This document shows, one piece after another, positions 10,953 to 23,362 of a DNA stretch of 64,000 nucleotides. This DNA comes from Notospermus geniculatus (taxonomy: Eukaryota > Nemertea > Pilidiophora > Heteronemertea > Lineidae). The notes under the pieces are model-generated. The model had not been told where the DNA came from, searched no databases, and was given only the letters and a program-made list of their open reading frames with translations. Every line of letters begins with the position of its first letter. Within the stretch, counting starts at the first letter, position 1. The position numbers and the translations under genes were made by a program. Location of the stretch: positions 8,465 to 72,464 of the forward strand of contig NMRB01000201.1 of assembly GCA_002633025.1 (NCBI GenBank), given 5' to 3'.

Positions 10953-11102
10953 ATGCCCGCTGTACACGATCAAATTTTTCATCCAATTTTCTGAATATGC
11001 TCAATAAGGGCCTACATGCAGGTTTATACAGTGAAGCCTCAATTGGCCCGGAATCTGGATTCCAAAAAATGGATGAAAAATTTGATCATGTACAGCGGGC
11101 AT
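10953..11102. mobile_element. Foldback MITE, ~38 bp arms
   Basis: The left arm ATGCCCGCTGTACACGATCA and its continuation AAATTTTTCATCCA are repeated inverted at the right end with one or two mismatches. The element is 150 bp and non-coding. Confidence 0.75.
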
Positions 11103-11987
11103 TAGCCTCAACAGGACATTTCTCTTGAAATTACAAACAAAATATGGCTGAAACTGGCTACTTGCATGAGACCTATACACAAGTACAAAAGGTTGTATTT
11201 ACTCAGTCATCAGCTGGCCAATTCGAAATGTTAGATAACATCAAATGAGGTTCTATGCCAAAGATAAACTCAAACACATTTCAGGTGTTGACAACAGCCA
11301 TTTTACTTGGTAGTTACTGTACAATGTGTTGAGGTCATTTTATATATATGAAGAAAGAATAAACTATTTAAGTCTGTCGTAAATTATTGCTTTCCTTTTC
11401 TTGTGTCTTGTTTGATAACCTGTTTGATAATCACCCTTTTGGGCACCAATGTGGACGCTGCTGCCATCTACACATCGGTCTGAAATCATGTTTGCAGACG
11501 ACCACTTCCCTACCGGTACCCATTTCCAAAAAAGCAGATTGCTCAGTGCCTAGATTCCACCACGCCATCATCACTTCGTAACTGACGAATGAGGCAGGAG
11601 TTGTCCCAAATGGTGGAACAGCTTCCATCTCCTAAGCAAAATGGATACTGTGGGTGAGTCTGATAGATCTACTGGCCCCGCCTGGGAGACAGGACAAAAC
11701 GAGGGAATTGACGGGAGTTTCCAAAACTTCAACATCATTTTCATTTTGGGACTTCTCCATTCTTGCGGATCCTCTGGCAACAGTCAAAGTGATCAGGAAT
11801 GCTAGTCCTTGAAGAACTACCGGTATAATAAACACTTGATGGGAATTTACTGTAATTTACTTGTATTCATTATTGAGCGAAAATCACATTGCTTCGGATC
11901 CAGACTAGTTAAATTGTGTCTTCCGTCCGTGAAATCGATCATGAATTCACAATCGGTGTTTTCTCCAAAGAAAAACCAATTTCACAC

Positions 11988-12363
11988 TTAACACGAATCT
12001 TCACCATCTGCCTTCGTCGACTGCCCAGCTTCAGCATCTGAAAGGTTGAGGGAGTTATCACGGGAGTGATCATGACATTGCATAAGCCTCGAAACTGGAG
12101 TTCATACAGATCGCATTCTAGGCCTAGGCCTATTGCCATCAATCTTTGCTAGCCTACTTTCTCCCTAAGTTCTGCTTCATAGAATGACTGACCTGAAATT
12201 TGATCGAAATTGAATCAAATGGCATCCTACCTTGCTGGGCAGCTTCAATTTTTCTTAAGTAACAGATCCTAGTGATTGTAGCAATGATGATGAGAGTGAT
12301 CACTGTGACTCCAAGAAGAGCACTCGACACAGCCAGAGGAATGTCCGAGTCTATCGTGCTCAT
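11988..12363 (-). CDS. Small single-pass membrane protein, unrecognised
   Basis: Exon A 12231-12363 and exon B 11988-12037 join cleanly (donor GTAGGA, acceptor CTTTCAG, phase 1) into a 60-residue protein. It has a short acidic N-terminus (MSTIDSDIP), a hydrophobic helix at about residues 9-33 (LGVTVITLIIIATI inside it), a basic stop-transfer stretch (RICYLRKIEAAQQ) and a hydrophilic tail ending GEDSC. The start ATG follows a CCCTCTTGCAG acceptor-like site, so a 5' untranslated exon probably lies upstream near 12400-12600. The layout suggests a type III or reverse-signal-anchor membrane microprotein. No family was recognised. Evidence is the splice-compatible frame and the textbook membrane topology, with no homology support. 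Confidence 0.45.
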
Positions 12364-14761
12364 CGTTCTGCAAGAGGGAAACGCCGGGATGTTAGGAAGA
12401 CGAAGGTTTTGCACCGACCAATACCTAGCAATCGTTGTCCTGATTGCAAAAAGATCTGTCTCTTTGATGCAATGGACGACTGTCAAAATATCCTATATAT
12501 AATTCCTTTTCGATGGCCTAATTCGACTTGCCACCTCTACTCTCCCTGTTCCCGAAAAATTCGGAAGGTCATGAGCTCAGTAGGCCCGTCAAGATCTGCA
12601 TGTCAAAATCACCAACATGACTAAGCTCTTTTTCCCGCAATGGTGATACGAAGACTAGTAAGCTTTGGTGAGGCGACGTTTGGGGCGGGACAGGCGGGAC
12701 GTTGAACAGCGAAAGGCATAATCGACCCGTTTGCTTGTTCCTGTAACCTACACCCGGGCCCTTTCGCTGACATCTTTTTTCTTATAAAAAGCGTGTAGAT
12801 ATTTTGTATAGGGGCCTATCAAGCTATGCAACCTAGTGAACAACAATTTGTAGCCAACCTTTCAGTCTAACAATCTTACCAGCGATATTTCTCTGCCTTC
12901 TTCTAATCGGCTACATCAGGGGACTCGGCCGAGAAATTCGGTGTTTTGGACAGATCCAACGAGGTTGGTTGCCTAAAATCTCATGAGTTGGACTTAGAAA
13001 ATATGACCCGACTCGAACAGAAATTATCAATGTTTAATGAAGACGTATTGATTACCTAGAATGTACACCAACATATAAGTTCAAGAAATGGTGTCTTTCC
13101 TTTTGAAGCAGACAATATCTGTTAACAGGAGAGTCAGCCGAGCGAAACCAAGCTTCAAAGGTTTGTAGAAGAAGATATGCGTTTTAATGACACCACTGAC
13201 GGTAGGACTGTTCACTTGTGCTACAAAATTGCAGTATTGCATTGATAATAGAGAGTTTTCGCAAAGCCCCCGAACCCCCGAAACGCCAACGCGAACGCCA
13301 ATCCCATTGTTCGATGCCGCGAAGACAGCAGCTTTCAATGGGATGGACGTTGGATGTCGCCGAAAAAAAGTTTTGGCGTTCAAACAGGGCATGTGGAGCA
13401 TTGTTCAGTAACATCAGGCATGGCTGTACCAAAACGAGATTGAAACGTTTTGGTTGTACCAAAACGCCACCAGTGTTCGTTAGCGTCAACAGCAGCCACC
13501 AACGGCTGGGTAGATATTTGAACGGTCATCTGATAAGCTGGTGGGGGTGTGTATGGATGATCCAGACCGAAACCAGTTGGGGCGGAGTGGACACCTGGGT
13601 CACCTTCTGTGACGTAGAACCATGCTCTTAGAGATTTCCTGCGATGGAGTCTGCTGCATTCACTCGCCCATCACATCACATCATAAAGGCATCTTTCGCA
13701 GAAAACTCTAATGGGAAATGGCGTAACAAAGCGCGACTCCCGCGAATCCACCAAGATGAAGAATGGTCAGTATGACGTGCTGAACGAAAGTGTTTTTGTG
13801 ACACGAGTTACATCATACGGAAGTTTAGCAGCTTACAATAGATTCCGGAGATGAATAGCAAAAAGATTGAGTACAATTCCCGCATCCGATGTCGAGTGAT
13901 TTTAGAAGGAAAACAACGGCAACATGACTTCGTCATGTCCATCGTCTCAGGAGCTATGTTTCTGAGAAATATGTCACAACAATATGTCGTATGGCTATGT
14001 CGTGTAGCTGAAGCTGGGGATCAATCTAGGTAACATTCCTCTTACGCAAAGCTATTGGGGCCTACCAACTGATTGCAGTTGCAAAGTTCAGTCAGCCGAT
14101 GCGTATTGGTCTTTTGTTTTCGTACGGGTCATGAAAGTTTGACAAGGAAAGAATGGGTTGATAGGTAGGTAGAAAAATAGATTCTGTCAATAGGCTGCTA
14201 TAGCTGTCAGAGAATATATTTTTATTTGCCTGTCGCCTGGTTTCCTGATCTCTGCCCTCAGTTTGGCCATGCGTCACTCCTTTATCGTGGACCCTTTTTA
14301 TTTTGCATTTGCTTCTTTTTTCTCATTCGCGCCAGTTTCTGTGTTTCGACTCCGAGCTACTTCCCGCAAAAAAGTCGTTGTGACGTAATATTTCTCAACC
14401 TTAATGGCAGGAATTTTTGGTCGTCTGCATTGTTGTATTTAACAAAAGTTGTTAAATCACAACTTCTTTATGATTACGCCACATTATATCGGATACTTGT
14501 TCCTTGCTTTTGTGAGTTCTGACGCCATTTTGAAGGCGACCCACGTGTGAGGAGTTTGTACGGTATCTCGAGGTTACAGTGGTCATTTTTCGGCAAAGCA
14601 ACCGACGTCGGTTTGGGTAAGTTTGTCACTGAGAAAAAATATCATCTTTCCTCACCTTTTCGCGGTCAGCTTTGTCATTGCATGTAGAAGTAAGTGTTTC
14701 TTCTTCCTTCTTTTCACACACTTCCGGAGAAGTTAGGCCTCGTGGCCAAAACTTGACAATA
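12364..14761. other. Intergenic, no gene recognised
   Basis: A possible upstream exon of the small membrane gene may lie near 12400-12600. A partly self-complementary stretch at about 13247-13700 starts with GAGAGTTTTCGCAAA, resembling the ends of the elements at 14762-15563. Open frames here have no domain. Confidence 0.4.
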
Positions 14762-15151
14762 GGGAGTTTTCGCAAATCTGACGAAAAACGAAGTACGAAA
14801 TACGAACTTGGACGTCATATCCATGACGTAATGTATTTCAGGAAATGGTTCGTACCACAAATGTCCCTCCTGCCAGTGCGTCTTTTAGCATGTCATGTAG
14901 GATCGAAAGAGTTATGGCGCATCTTGAATTTTTAAATTTCCAATTCGTATCAACGAAGTGGAAACGAAAGATAAATTTCAAAGTTTAATATACACCGTAC
15001 CTCTGTCGTTCTAACGTCATAGGCTAAAAGACGCTCTTGCAGCAGGCGATATTTATGGTACCAGCCATTTCCAGAAATACATTACGTCATGGATATGACG
15101 TCCAATTTCGTATTTCGTACTTCGTTTTTCGTCAGATTTGCGAAAACTCCC
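14762..15151. mobile_element. MITE with long inverted repeats, TA flanks
   Basis: The ends GGGAGTTTTCGCAAATCTGA and its inverse define arms of about 100 bp that continue through ACGAAGTACGAAATACGAA and a CCATGACGTAATGTATTTC block. TA flanks both ends (14760-14761 and 15152-15153), as in Tc1/mariner-type insertions. There is no transposase. Confidence 0.78.
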
Positions 15152-15181
15152 TATTATGCAGTGTTCGGAGCCAGACTTAAT

Positions 15182-15563
15182 TGTGAGGTTTCGAAAATCT
15201 GACGAACTACGAAATACGAAATTCAACTTCACTTCCAGGACCTAATGTATTTCTGGAGATGGTTGCTATCACAGATGCCCTTGTGCCAGTGCGTCTTTTA
15301 GCATATCATGTAAGACCGAGAGGGTTATGGTGCATCTTGAATTTTTAAATTTCCACTTCGTATCTACGAACTGGCAACGAAAGATAAATTTCAAACTTTA
15401 ATTCACCGTAACTCGTCTAAACGTCATACGCAAAAGATGCTCTTACAGCAGGCGATATTTGTGGTAGGCCTACCAACCATTTCCTGAAATACATTACGTC
15501 ATGGAAATGAAGTCCAATTTCGTATATCGTACTTCGTTTTTCGTCAGACTTGCGAAACCTCCC
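15182..15563. mobile_element. Second, diverged copy of the adjacent TA-flanked MITE
   Basis: The same order of blocks as at 14762-15151 (GTGCGTCTTTTAGCAT, CATCTTGAATTTTTAAATTTC, GCAGGCGATATTT). The right end is intact (ACCTCCCTA) but the left end is degraded (GTGAGGTTTCGAAAATCTGA). The copies are head to tail, about 30 bp apart. Confidence 0.72.
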
Positions 15564-18500
15564 TAATGTCCCAATCAATGCCCCGAAATGGTTGGATCAT
15601 GATACCAGCCACGCAAGCCTCACCGGTTGTTTCGAACTGCAGGTTGCATACCTGCAGGCAATATAATATTTTCAATATCCATATACATGTACTTCTCCAA
15701 TATTGACTTCACCATTCGACATCAGACTGACTCGAACTATTAGCCTGCAACCTGCACTTTGTAAGTAGGCCTACGGACCTCAACAAGCTCATCTTCAGGA
15801 TGAATGATCAAAGAATATAGGCCTACATGTAGGCTTATGTCCTTATAGGCCAAATGGTTGGCATAGTTTGGAGGAAAATTCCTCCAGATAAAAGTTAGCA
15901 AATGCTTTTACTTAAGATTTGCACAGCAATGTCGAAAATGTAAATGTACTGCATAACTTGAAGTAAAGGTATTTGCTACCTTTATGAATATCAACCAATG
16001 TTGAGGCACGACGTAGTGCAGTTGGTGGCCTGTTTCCAATATTACCAATGTGACCACCAATCATCTTCCAAGAGAAATCTCGGGTGACATGGCGCAAGAA
16101 TTCAAAAAATCAAAACGCATTTTTCAAATGGCGGACTCAACGATCTTATTTGGCAAACAACGCGAGCCGTTAATTCAAAAAGTGAACAGGGAAGCGTCCC
16201 TTGCTCTCAAAATAACGAAAACTCGCGTCCCTTCGATTATCAGGCACACCACGATATTGTTTGTTGGATTATTTTTATATTTGACCTATGCAAATGTCTC
16301 AAAAAGGTTTCAGTTCCAGAAAACTCATTGCGTCGGATTTCTTTTTGCACACAACCTGTTACGCAACACGGTCAGAAAAAATCACTGACGCTTACCCGAA
16401 GCTAAGACCATTGTCATGGAAAGTAAGCTTAGGCAGTTTGGCTTGAACGTTTTTGTTACAAGGAGAAGCAATTACCGCCCTTCAGAATGGCAACCCTGCA
16501 CTCAATTGGAGGTCTCGTTTGGATGGTATTGTTTGTGAGAAGGGTCGAATGCTTTTGGTCGCAGAGCGTGGCAATACACCTCAATGGACAGCTCCAGCTT
16601 TGTCAATAGGTGGCCACTTCTTTGGTCTTAATAACGTTACGTAACTCTAATCTTGCCTTTACATCGTTAAGTCGATGGCTGTAAGGCAAAGCCAAATTAA
16701 ATCTTGAATGCAACGACGGGACGCCTTTCAAAGCCTTTCAATGTTCTCCCATTGTCGGGCATTTAGGGCCACCATCCTGTGGCATGGCCAAACATTCAGT
16801 TTGCCTTGCCTTGTGACCATGGCGGGAAAGGCTTGACACCACAATTGTCCAATCAGTGATGCAAGACGGTCTAGGCTCATTAAAAAAGCGTCGTTGACAA
16901 GCATTGGCATGACAGATCAGCTTGGTGTAGGAGAGCAGCGCGGACGTTCCTGGTGTGGACGCCATTCTGGGCGTTGTCGGCAAAGCGATATGCTGTTTCC
17001 ATTTGCTCAAGGTAAGTATGTTTTCTCTCAAATTTCCTTCGATATTGACTTGGAAGGTTGTTCTTCTGTTCATTCTCTAATTATTTGTTGAGCTGGTCCT
17101 TTTTGCAACATAGGCGCGTTAAGGACATAGGACATGTTGTAGTGATACATTTTTAAACGGCATTTTTGAAATCTCGTATACATCAAATTCAGCCTTTCAT
17201 GCAATACGACGTTACTACCTATTTCTGATTGTAAACGAGCGACGTTTCTTGAAGTTTTCCCTTTTTGAGCTTGAAAACGTTTAGGCCTAGGGGAAACTTG
17301 AAGGAACTTTTGCTGTGTTACAAAAGTGTTTAGAAGCCGAAGTCGTAGGCCTAATCATAAAAGACTGAATTTTTGATTAGGACGTAGCATGGAGGTACCT
17401 CCCCATGGACGTAGAAATGTTGGGCTCCGCGCTTCCCAAATAGGCCAAGGACAGTCAGATTGATAGGCCTATCGGCTAACGAAATCTTCAATTCACGTAC
17501 GAATTCCCTCACTCTTTTGTGATTTTAAAAGAGTTATCAAGTCCCCTTTCGACTTAACGATGGCTGAAGTACATGGGGCGAGTGGAGACGGTTATCTATC
17601 ATTTGGATCATTCTTCAATAACGCTGAATGTGATTTCTCTCGGAAACCGCAAATTTCGTTTCCTGAAAGCGAAATGTTTCCGCGCTGAACAAAAACATGG
17701 CGGCAAACGACACGTGAATGTCCGCCCTTGAAACGCCCTACCTCCTGCATAGGGCTTTCAATGTCCAGCATTGTGTTGGGCATGTCAACCATACGTTCAG
17801 AAAGGTATGCAATCATGACGCTCTAAACGTATTGAAAACCCAATCTGTTTACAACAGGCTAATTGTTCTATGGTTACGTATTTTTCCAGATTACGTAGAG
17901 CCATCCGGGACATTGTCCGAATGGTGTCCATGACGAATAGACGACGTGGCCTCGCAAACACTTGACCAGTCATTAGCATATTCTCCCTCAAGATTCTATA
18001 AAGACATGAAGGATGGCAGGCTTTGGGATTGCGTCGGCTGAGGAAGACCCGGCGGTGTGTGGTCCACAGGAAGACGCGCCCGGATGAATCGGACGGACAT
18101 GACATATCCTGGAAAACCCCGCCAAAAGGTTGTCCAGAGTTCAGCCACATTGTGGAGGAAATCATTCTCATCCAAAATCGACCGTTTTCATACGACAAGA
18201 ATTTCTCATTTTGCTACAGAAGCGTTTTTTCAGATTTTCCTTCTTGGTGCCCGAGAGTGGACGCTCATGGAATGTCGTTGTGGACGAACTGCCGCCTTTT
18301 CTAATGTCCCCATGAATGGCACTGGTAGAATTCACGGTGGTTTCGAATCCGTGGGCTCTCCGGTTCCATACATGGTGTCATTGAAGACAACACTGTGGAC
18401 TACTGTGGCCACCCAATCAGAGGACTGCTTGTTTTACAGAGGTAGAGGAGCGAAGTAGGCCTTGGTCCAGTGAAATTTAGTTTTCCCGCCATGAGATACG

Positions 18501-18996
18501 GCAACACTGCTGTGATTTCCCCGGAGGAATTTTTCCAGAGAACCGCTTTTCCATTCTTGGCACTGGTAGAATTCACTGATGCAATTGTTATTCAGTAATT
18601 CATTAGTGCCAAAAATCGATGGCGTCTGAACGACAAGCAATTTAACAAGTTGACCGAGATAAAAAGGTCCACCAAGTGGGGACCGTTGGTTGAAGTCAAC
18701 TTTAGTAAAACTGTGCTGGAAGGGCACGGGCCAAGGCCTTTGTCTTAAGCTGTTCTTCCACGTTACAATATTATTGCACAATATGGGGCCCAAAATGGGT
18801 GTCATTCGCTTCTGGCATAGGCCCTAAGAGTAAGGATGGAAGAAAGATTGGCAATATTGCCCATTTTTTTATCCTAATAATATTGCACGTGGATAGGCCG
18901 CTTACAGAACGGCCCCAGGATTTTTAAGATCATTGTCAAATAAATGTTTACTGATCTCCAACCATTGATTTCTGATAAAAATGATTTAAATCGGGC
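15564..18996. other. Intergenic, decayed repeats, no gene recognised
   Basis: Repeated short words such as GGCACTGGTAGAATTCAC (18317 and 18557) and TTTCAATGTYC with GGGCAT (16736 and 17757) suggest old repeat remnants. Open frames, including one at 17797-18198 on the minus strand, show no domain, and the overlapping frames on the other strand are equally long. Confidence 0.4.
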
Positions 18997-19257
18997 GGTG
19001 TAATAGAATCTAATGTCCCCCGATAGTGTTGTCCCCCAACAACACATTTACGGACTAAGCGGCACCATTGAATTGGACGGAGGGTCCTATTCATAAAGCG
19101 GTTCCAAGTATGATCAACCACTTTACTTGGAACCGGCCTAAGATGGTTCTAATGATAGAACCGCTTTATGAATACGACCCGGAGAGACAATACCCTTAAT
19201 CCTGTGACAAACAATGCAGCGGCATCAGAAAGACGGGGCATTAGATTCTATCACACC
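18997..19257. mobile_element. Inverted-repeat element with a second MITE nested inside
   Basis: GGTGTAATAGAATCTAATG at 18997 and its inverse at 19235-19257 form the outer arms. Inside, 19082-19180 is a separate foldback with ends GGGTCCTATTCATAAAGCGG and its inverse, flanked on both sides by GGA (19079-19081 and 19181-19183). Confidence 0.68.
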
Positions 19258-20120
19258 TACATGGCTCAACTTGAGAATCCCCGATCATGAGAATGACGTT
19301 ATTCCACAAGGCCTGACAGTGCTGCCACCTATGAAATGGTTGCAGTGCCCCTGGAACATTACAGTGCTGCCAGCTATGAAATGGTGGTGGTACTCAAGGG
19401 ACTTGACCTGTGTGATAGTAATCTTAATCCCTGATTGTTGTGACGCCGACATTGGGAAGTCCGAGCGATCATTACAGATACAGGAGATCAGTCCTGTTCA
19501 GACAGCATGGTACAACATTTTAGAGCAAATAAATCTTCAATATTTCAACTATTTTGTTGTTTATTTTAATCTGAACCAGTGGTATCACATTTTGCTTTGC
19601 ATCATAAGGAAGTTGGATTGAGACATGACCATCACACCAAATGGTTACAACTACCAACTGAATAGTGAATTATAGATGATTGGCTAATTTACCATTCTTA
19701 TAAATGATCCCAACACCAAATTATATAACAAGGTTCTTAAAAACCTTCAAGAACTAATGAAGAGTGAGAGCCCTAATGAATGAAATGGGAAAAGGCACTT
19801 GTTCTCACAAAATTTTTATACCAACATTAAACCGGAACAATGGAACGAACCGGCTTGAAGTTTACAAGTGCAGGTATAACTGCAGGTTGACCTTCATGGT
19901 ATAATACCTTGGCCATCTGGTGTCAAGACTGGTTATTAACATTACCAACAATATTTGAAGTGTTCTGGAATGAAAATCTTGCACATGGGTAGTGAGAATG
20001 GCTCATCAATAAAGGAATATAATCCAAATGGATAAGTCTAGTACCAGTCTAGCCACGGATAATCAGAGATAAGATACATGTACCATTATGCGTAATACCA
20101 TTTATACTGTATTACACAGC
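19258..20120. other. Intergenic, downstream of WASL
   Basis: The 3' side of WASL, read right to left. A tandem pair of CAGTGCTGCCANCTATGAAATGG units is at 19317-19385. No gene was recognised. Confidence 0.4.
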
Positions 20121-23100
20121 CTATTCCCAATCGTCTGCATCAAATTCATCATCATCTGAGTCGTCATCGGAATCCTCATCATCTGAAATCACAACAGAAT
20201 GGCCATTGATTTCTGTAATATGCAAAACAATTTGAATTCGGCACGATGACACGACACGGAGTAATACAAACATCAATGAACATCAACACTCACCAGAGAC
20301 ATGTATATGTTTCCCTCTGCTCGCTAAGGCACGGGCTAATGCTCCAGCAATGCCTGAGTCATCATCACTGGGAGTGTCTTGGACAGAATGTGATGAAGAG
20401 CTGGCAGATACCTGGAGAAAGTAACAGTTCTCATAAGAGCAGTATCATAATTTCGGGTAATCATTAAATTTCATCCTATCATGAAGGCCCGACATNNNNN
20501 NNNNNNNNNNNNNNNNNNNNNNNNNNNNNNNNNNNNNNNNNNNNNNNNNNNNNNNNNNNNNNNNNNNNNNNNNNNNNNNNNNNNNNNNNNNNNNNNNNNN
20601 NNNNNNNNNNNNNNNNNNNNNNNNNNNNNNNNNNNNNNNNNNNNNNNNNNNNNNNNNNNNNNNNNNNNNNNNNNNNNNNNNNNNNNNNNNNNNNNNNNNN
20701 NNNNNNNNNNNNNNNNNNNNNNNNNNNNNNNNNNNNNNNNNNNNNNNNNNNNNNNNNNNNNNNNNNNNNNNNNNNNNNNNNNNNNNNNNNNNNNNNNNNN
20801 NNNNNNNNNNNNNNNNNNNNNNNNNNNNNNNNNNNNNNNNNNNNNNNNNNNNNNNNNNNNNNNNNNNNNNNNNNNNNNNNNNNNNNNNNNNNNNNNNNNN
20901 NNNNNNNNNNNNNNNNNNNNNNNNNNNNNNNNNNNNNNNNNNNNNNNNNNNNNNNNNNNNNNNNNNNNNNNNNNNNNNNNNNNNNNNNNNNNNNNNNNNN
21001 NNNNNNNNNNNNNNNNNNNNNNNNNNNNNNNNNNNNNNNNNNNNNNNNNNNNNNNNNNNNNNNNNNNNNNNNNNNNNNNNNNNNNNNNNNNNNNNNNNNN
21101 NNNNNNNNNNNNNNNNNNNNNNNNNNNNNNNNNNNNNNNNNNNNNNNNNNNNNNNAGCCTTGCAGACCAGACAAGAGCATTTGGTTCAACTCATTACTAC
21201 AAGGTGGCAGCACAATGAAATGATGATTTTTCAACCAAGCAGAATCAGGGCTCACTGAGGTCCTCACCTGAAGTCTGTAGGAGTACCAATATCCTCTTTT
21301 GTTAGCTTTGCTTTCTTCCCTTTCTTGTCCTTGTTCTTCTTCAGGGTTCCACCAATAGATGACAGGCTGTTTGTGGACGCTGAAAAAATATGAACTCATT
21401 CAGTACTCGACTGGAGACGATGCCACATGGAGTTAGTGAAATCTTTACTGTACTCTACTGTACTATTGCCCCTTTTTGAAAGATGGACATCAACATGTAC
21501 AGATGCTGTGCCATGGTAATAGCTTGCATGTCCAACAAAACGTAGTAGGCCTATGAATGGAAAAACTTCATACCCAAGCTTCAAGAGATCAACATCACTT
21601 ACCAGAGAGGTTGGATGAGGACGAAGACAAATTTGTTTTGGGTGCTTGGTTATTGTTGGATGCTACGGGAGCAGCCTGTTGTCTTTGTTGCACTGTCTTC
21701 CTTCGTTCTGAAATACATGTACCGGTACACCATATTCTTTTATTGTAATAACAATCAGGGCAAAAGAGTGGCAAGAGGAGGCAGCGAATGATTCATGAAT
21801 AGACAATCATTTCCAGAAAAAAACTTCTTGAACTAGATGAAGCTTACCCATCTTTCTTTCCATCCTCTGCTGCAGTTTTGAGGAAACGGCATCATTGAAA
21901 GACTGCGCTTCGTCTTCATTCGAAAAGTTAAGTCCAGCTGGACAATCCTGAAAGATATCAGACCTCTCTGAATGAAATTCTACCAGCTGTTTCTACATCC
22001 TTAAACTTCAATAGAAACTAAGACCTGACCTTGAATATCTTGAAGCTTATTATACACTCTACCTGAAGTTTTTTGCTCCAGTGTAAGAGATTATCCGTAT
22101 TTTCAAGCTTTGCATCGGCAAAGTCCTTAGAGTACCACTTTAAAGATTATCAGAACAAGCCACTTACATCAGTGTCAAAGGTGTGAAAATAGGGTCTTGG
22201 TGTTTTGTACTTGAATTGGTTGTATAGCTCCTGCTCCCAGAGAAGATGTTTGGCCTGGAAGAATGATAAACAATTAAGAGTCTGTTCTATAAGATATTGA
22301 AGTGATAATGATAGCGGTGTATCAAACACAGCTTCAAAATGAAGTAAAAGTCATCGCGTTTGCCACATTTTTTCACAGCAGACAAGCTTCTATTTACCCG
22401 GATGTCATAGACCTTGATGAAGTAAGACTTCTTGGGATTGTCCTTGATGAAAGTTGCAACACCACAGCATCTCTTGTTCCATCGGTTGCGACTTGGAGGG
22501 TCTGCTAAATAAACTTGAACCACAGCAGAGGCAAGCGTCTGAAAGTGAAGGAGGTCAGAGAGAGAGTCAGATTCAATAGACATTCAACAGAGTCACCTTT
22601 CACTTCGGTTCTTATGACATCATGGGCCTAGGGCAGGCCTAAATATAGGTATAGGGGGCATGGCGGCATTTGATACCGAAATGTCGAGTCACAATTTAGT
22701 AGGCCTACCGGTAGGCCTAGTAGTAGTGACTGCACTGTAGTGTAGCTAGCCTAAAACTAGGGCCCAGGCTGTAGGCCTAGGCCTACATTGAATAAGTAGG
22801 CTTAATCGGCTCATCACAAGTTAAAGGAGTTAGACGCCGAAGTTGTAAACAAGCTTGTTTGTTTACAAACATGGTCGGCAAACTAGTTTTATTCCTTCGT
22901 GCAGGTGGCAGCACCAGTAGCACCCCGTCATCGTTAGACTGGTGCCCGGTCCGATGCAACTCATTCACGATATTCACGTCAGTACATATCACCGACAATA
23001 GGTGGCAGCACCGCAGGCGTCGCGTGGATAGAGAACCAATGAGTGAGTGTTTACAACTTGGACGTCCAGCTCCTTTAAGTAGGCCCAGCTAGGCCTGCTT

Positions 23101-23362
23101 GACAAAGCACAAACACCACCACCACCACCACCACCACAGTACACTGGTAGGCCTACAGTACAGGAGGAGGAGGAGGCACAGTTTGGTGACGACGAGAGAA
23201 CGCATTTAACGAGGCCGGGGGGGGGGTGATTTTGGATTTTGATACCTGTCTGCCGGGTCCAAGCAACGAATATAAGACCTCATTTTCTGCATTTGTCAAC
23301 AGAACAGATGGTTCATTCTTGGGCCGCGACTTGGGCTGCCCCTGACCAGTCGATCCAGTCAT
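20121..23362 (-). CDS. WASL: Neural Wiskott-Aldrich syndrome protein (N-WASP)
   Basis: WASP-family actin nucleation promoter that links Cdc42 and PIP2 signals to the Arp2/3 complex. Exons in reading order: 23246-23362, 22398-22538, 22168-22254, 21848-21947, 21603-21707, 21268-21379, N gap, 20294-20411, 20121-20212. All visible joins are GT-AG and in phase. The first four exons encode the WH1/EVH1 domain (CCGVATFIKDNPKKSYFIKVYD, then LLWEQELYNQFKYKTPRPYF). Exon 6 carries the basic patch and start of the CRIB/GBD (KKAKLTKEDIGTPTDF). The last two exons carry the central helix (GIAGALARALASRGKHIH) and the acidic end with the terminal tryptophan (DEFDADDWE). The rest of the GBD, the proline-rich region and WH2 must lie in the gap at 20496-21155. 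The start at 23362 gives a 39-codon first exon like relatives. It is head to head with the NUAK gene. Confidence 0.93.
20496..21155. other. Assembly gap (660 N)
   Basis: A run of N within WASL, hiding the exons for the CRIB/GBD core, proline-rich region and WH2 motif(s). True length is unknown. Confidence 0.99.
22824..23075. mobile_element. MITE in WASL intron 1, TA flanks, carrying CTCF-like cores
   Basis: The ends AAGGAGTTAGACGCCGAAG and its near inverse (CTTGGACGTCCAGCTCCTT) are flanked by TA at 22822-22823 and 23076-23077. Inside are two same-strand GGTGGCAGCACC motifs (22902-22913 and 23000-23011). Confidence 0.7.
23108..23180. repeat. CAC and GGA microsatellites
   Basis: About nine CAC/ACC triplets at 23110-23137 and a GGA run at 23163-23176, in intron 1 of WASL. 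Confidence 0.8.

Larger units (their letters stand above)
9764..11987. other. MANBAL 3' region and intergenic repeats
   Basis: Mostly the putative MANBAL 3' untranslated region up to the AATAAA at 11358, interrupted by the hairpin at 10113, the transposon at 10177-10467 and the foldback at 10953-11102. A CTCF-like core in reverse (CTGCCATCT) is at 11461-11469. No other gene was recognised. Confidence 0.5.

Noticed and set aside
13218-13631. 137-codon plus-strand frame
   Set aside because: No domain; overlapping frames of similar length exist on both strands, and part of it is repeat-like.
17797-18198. 133-codon minus-strand frame
   Set aside because: No recognised domain, and the opposite strand is equally open over the same bases.
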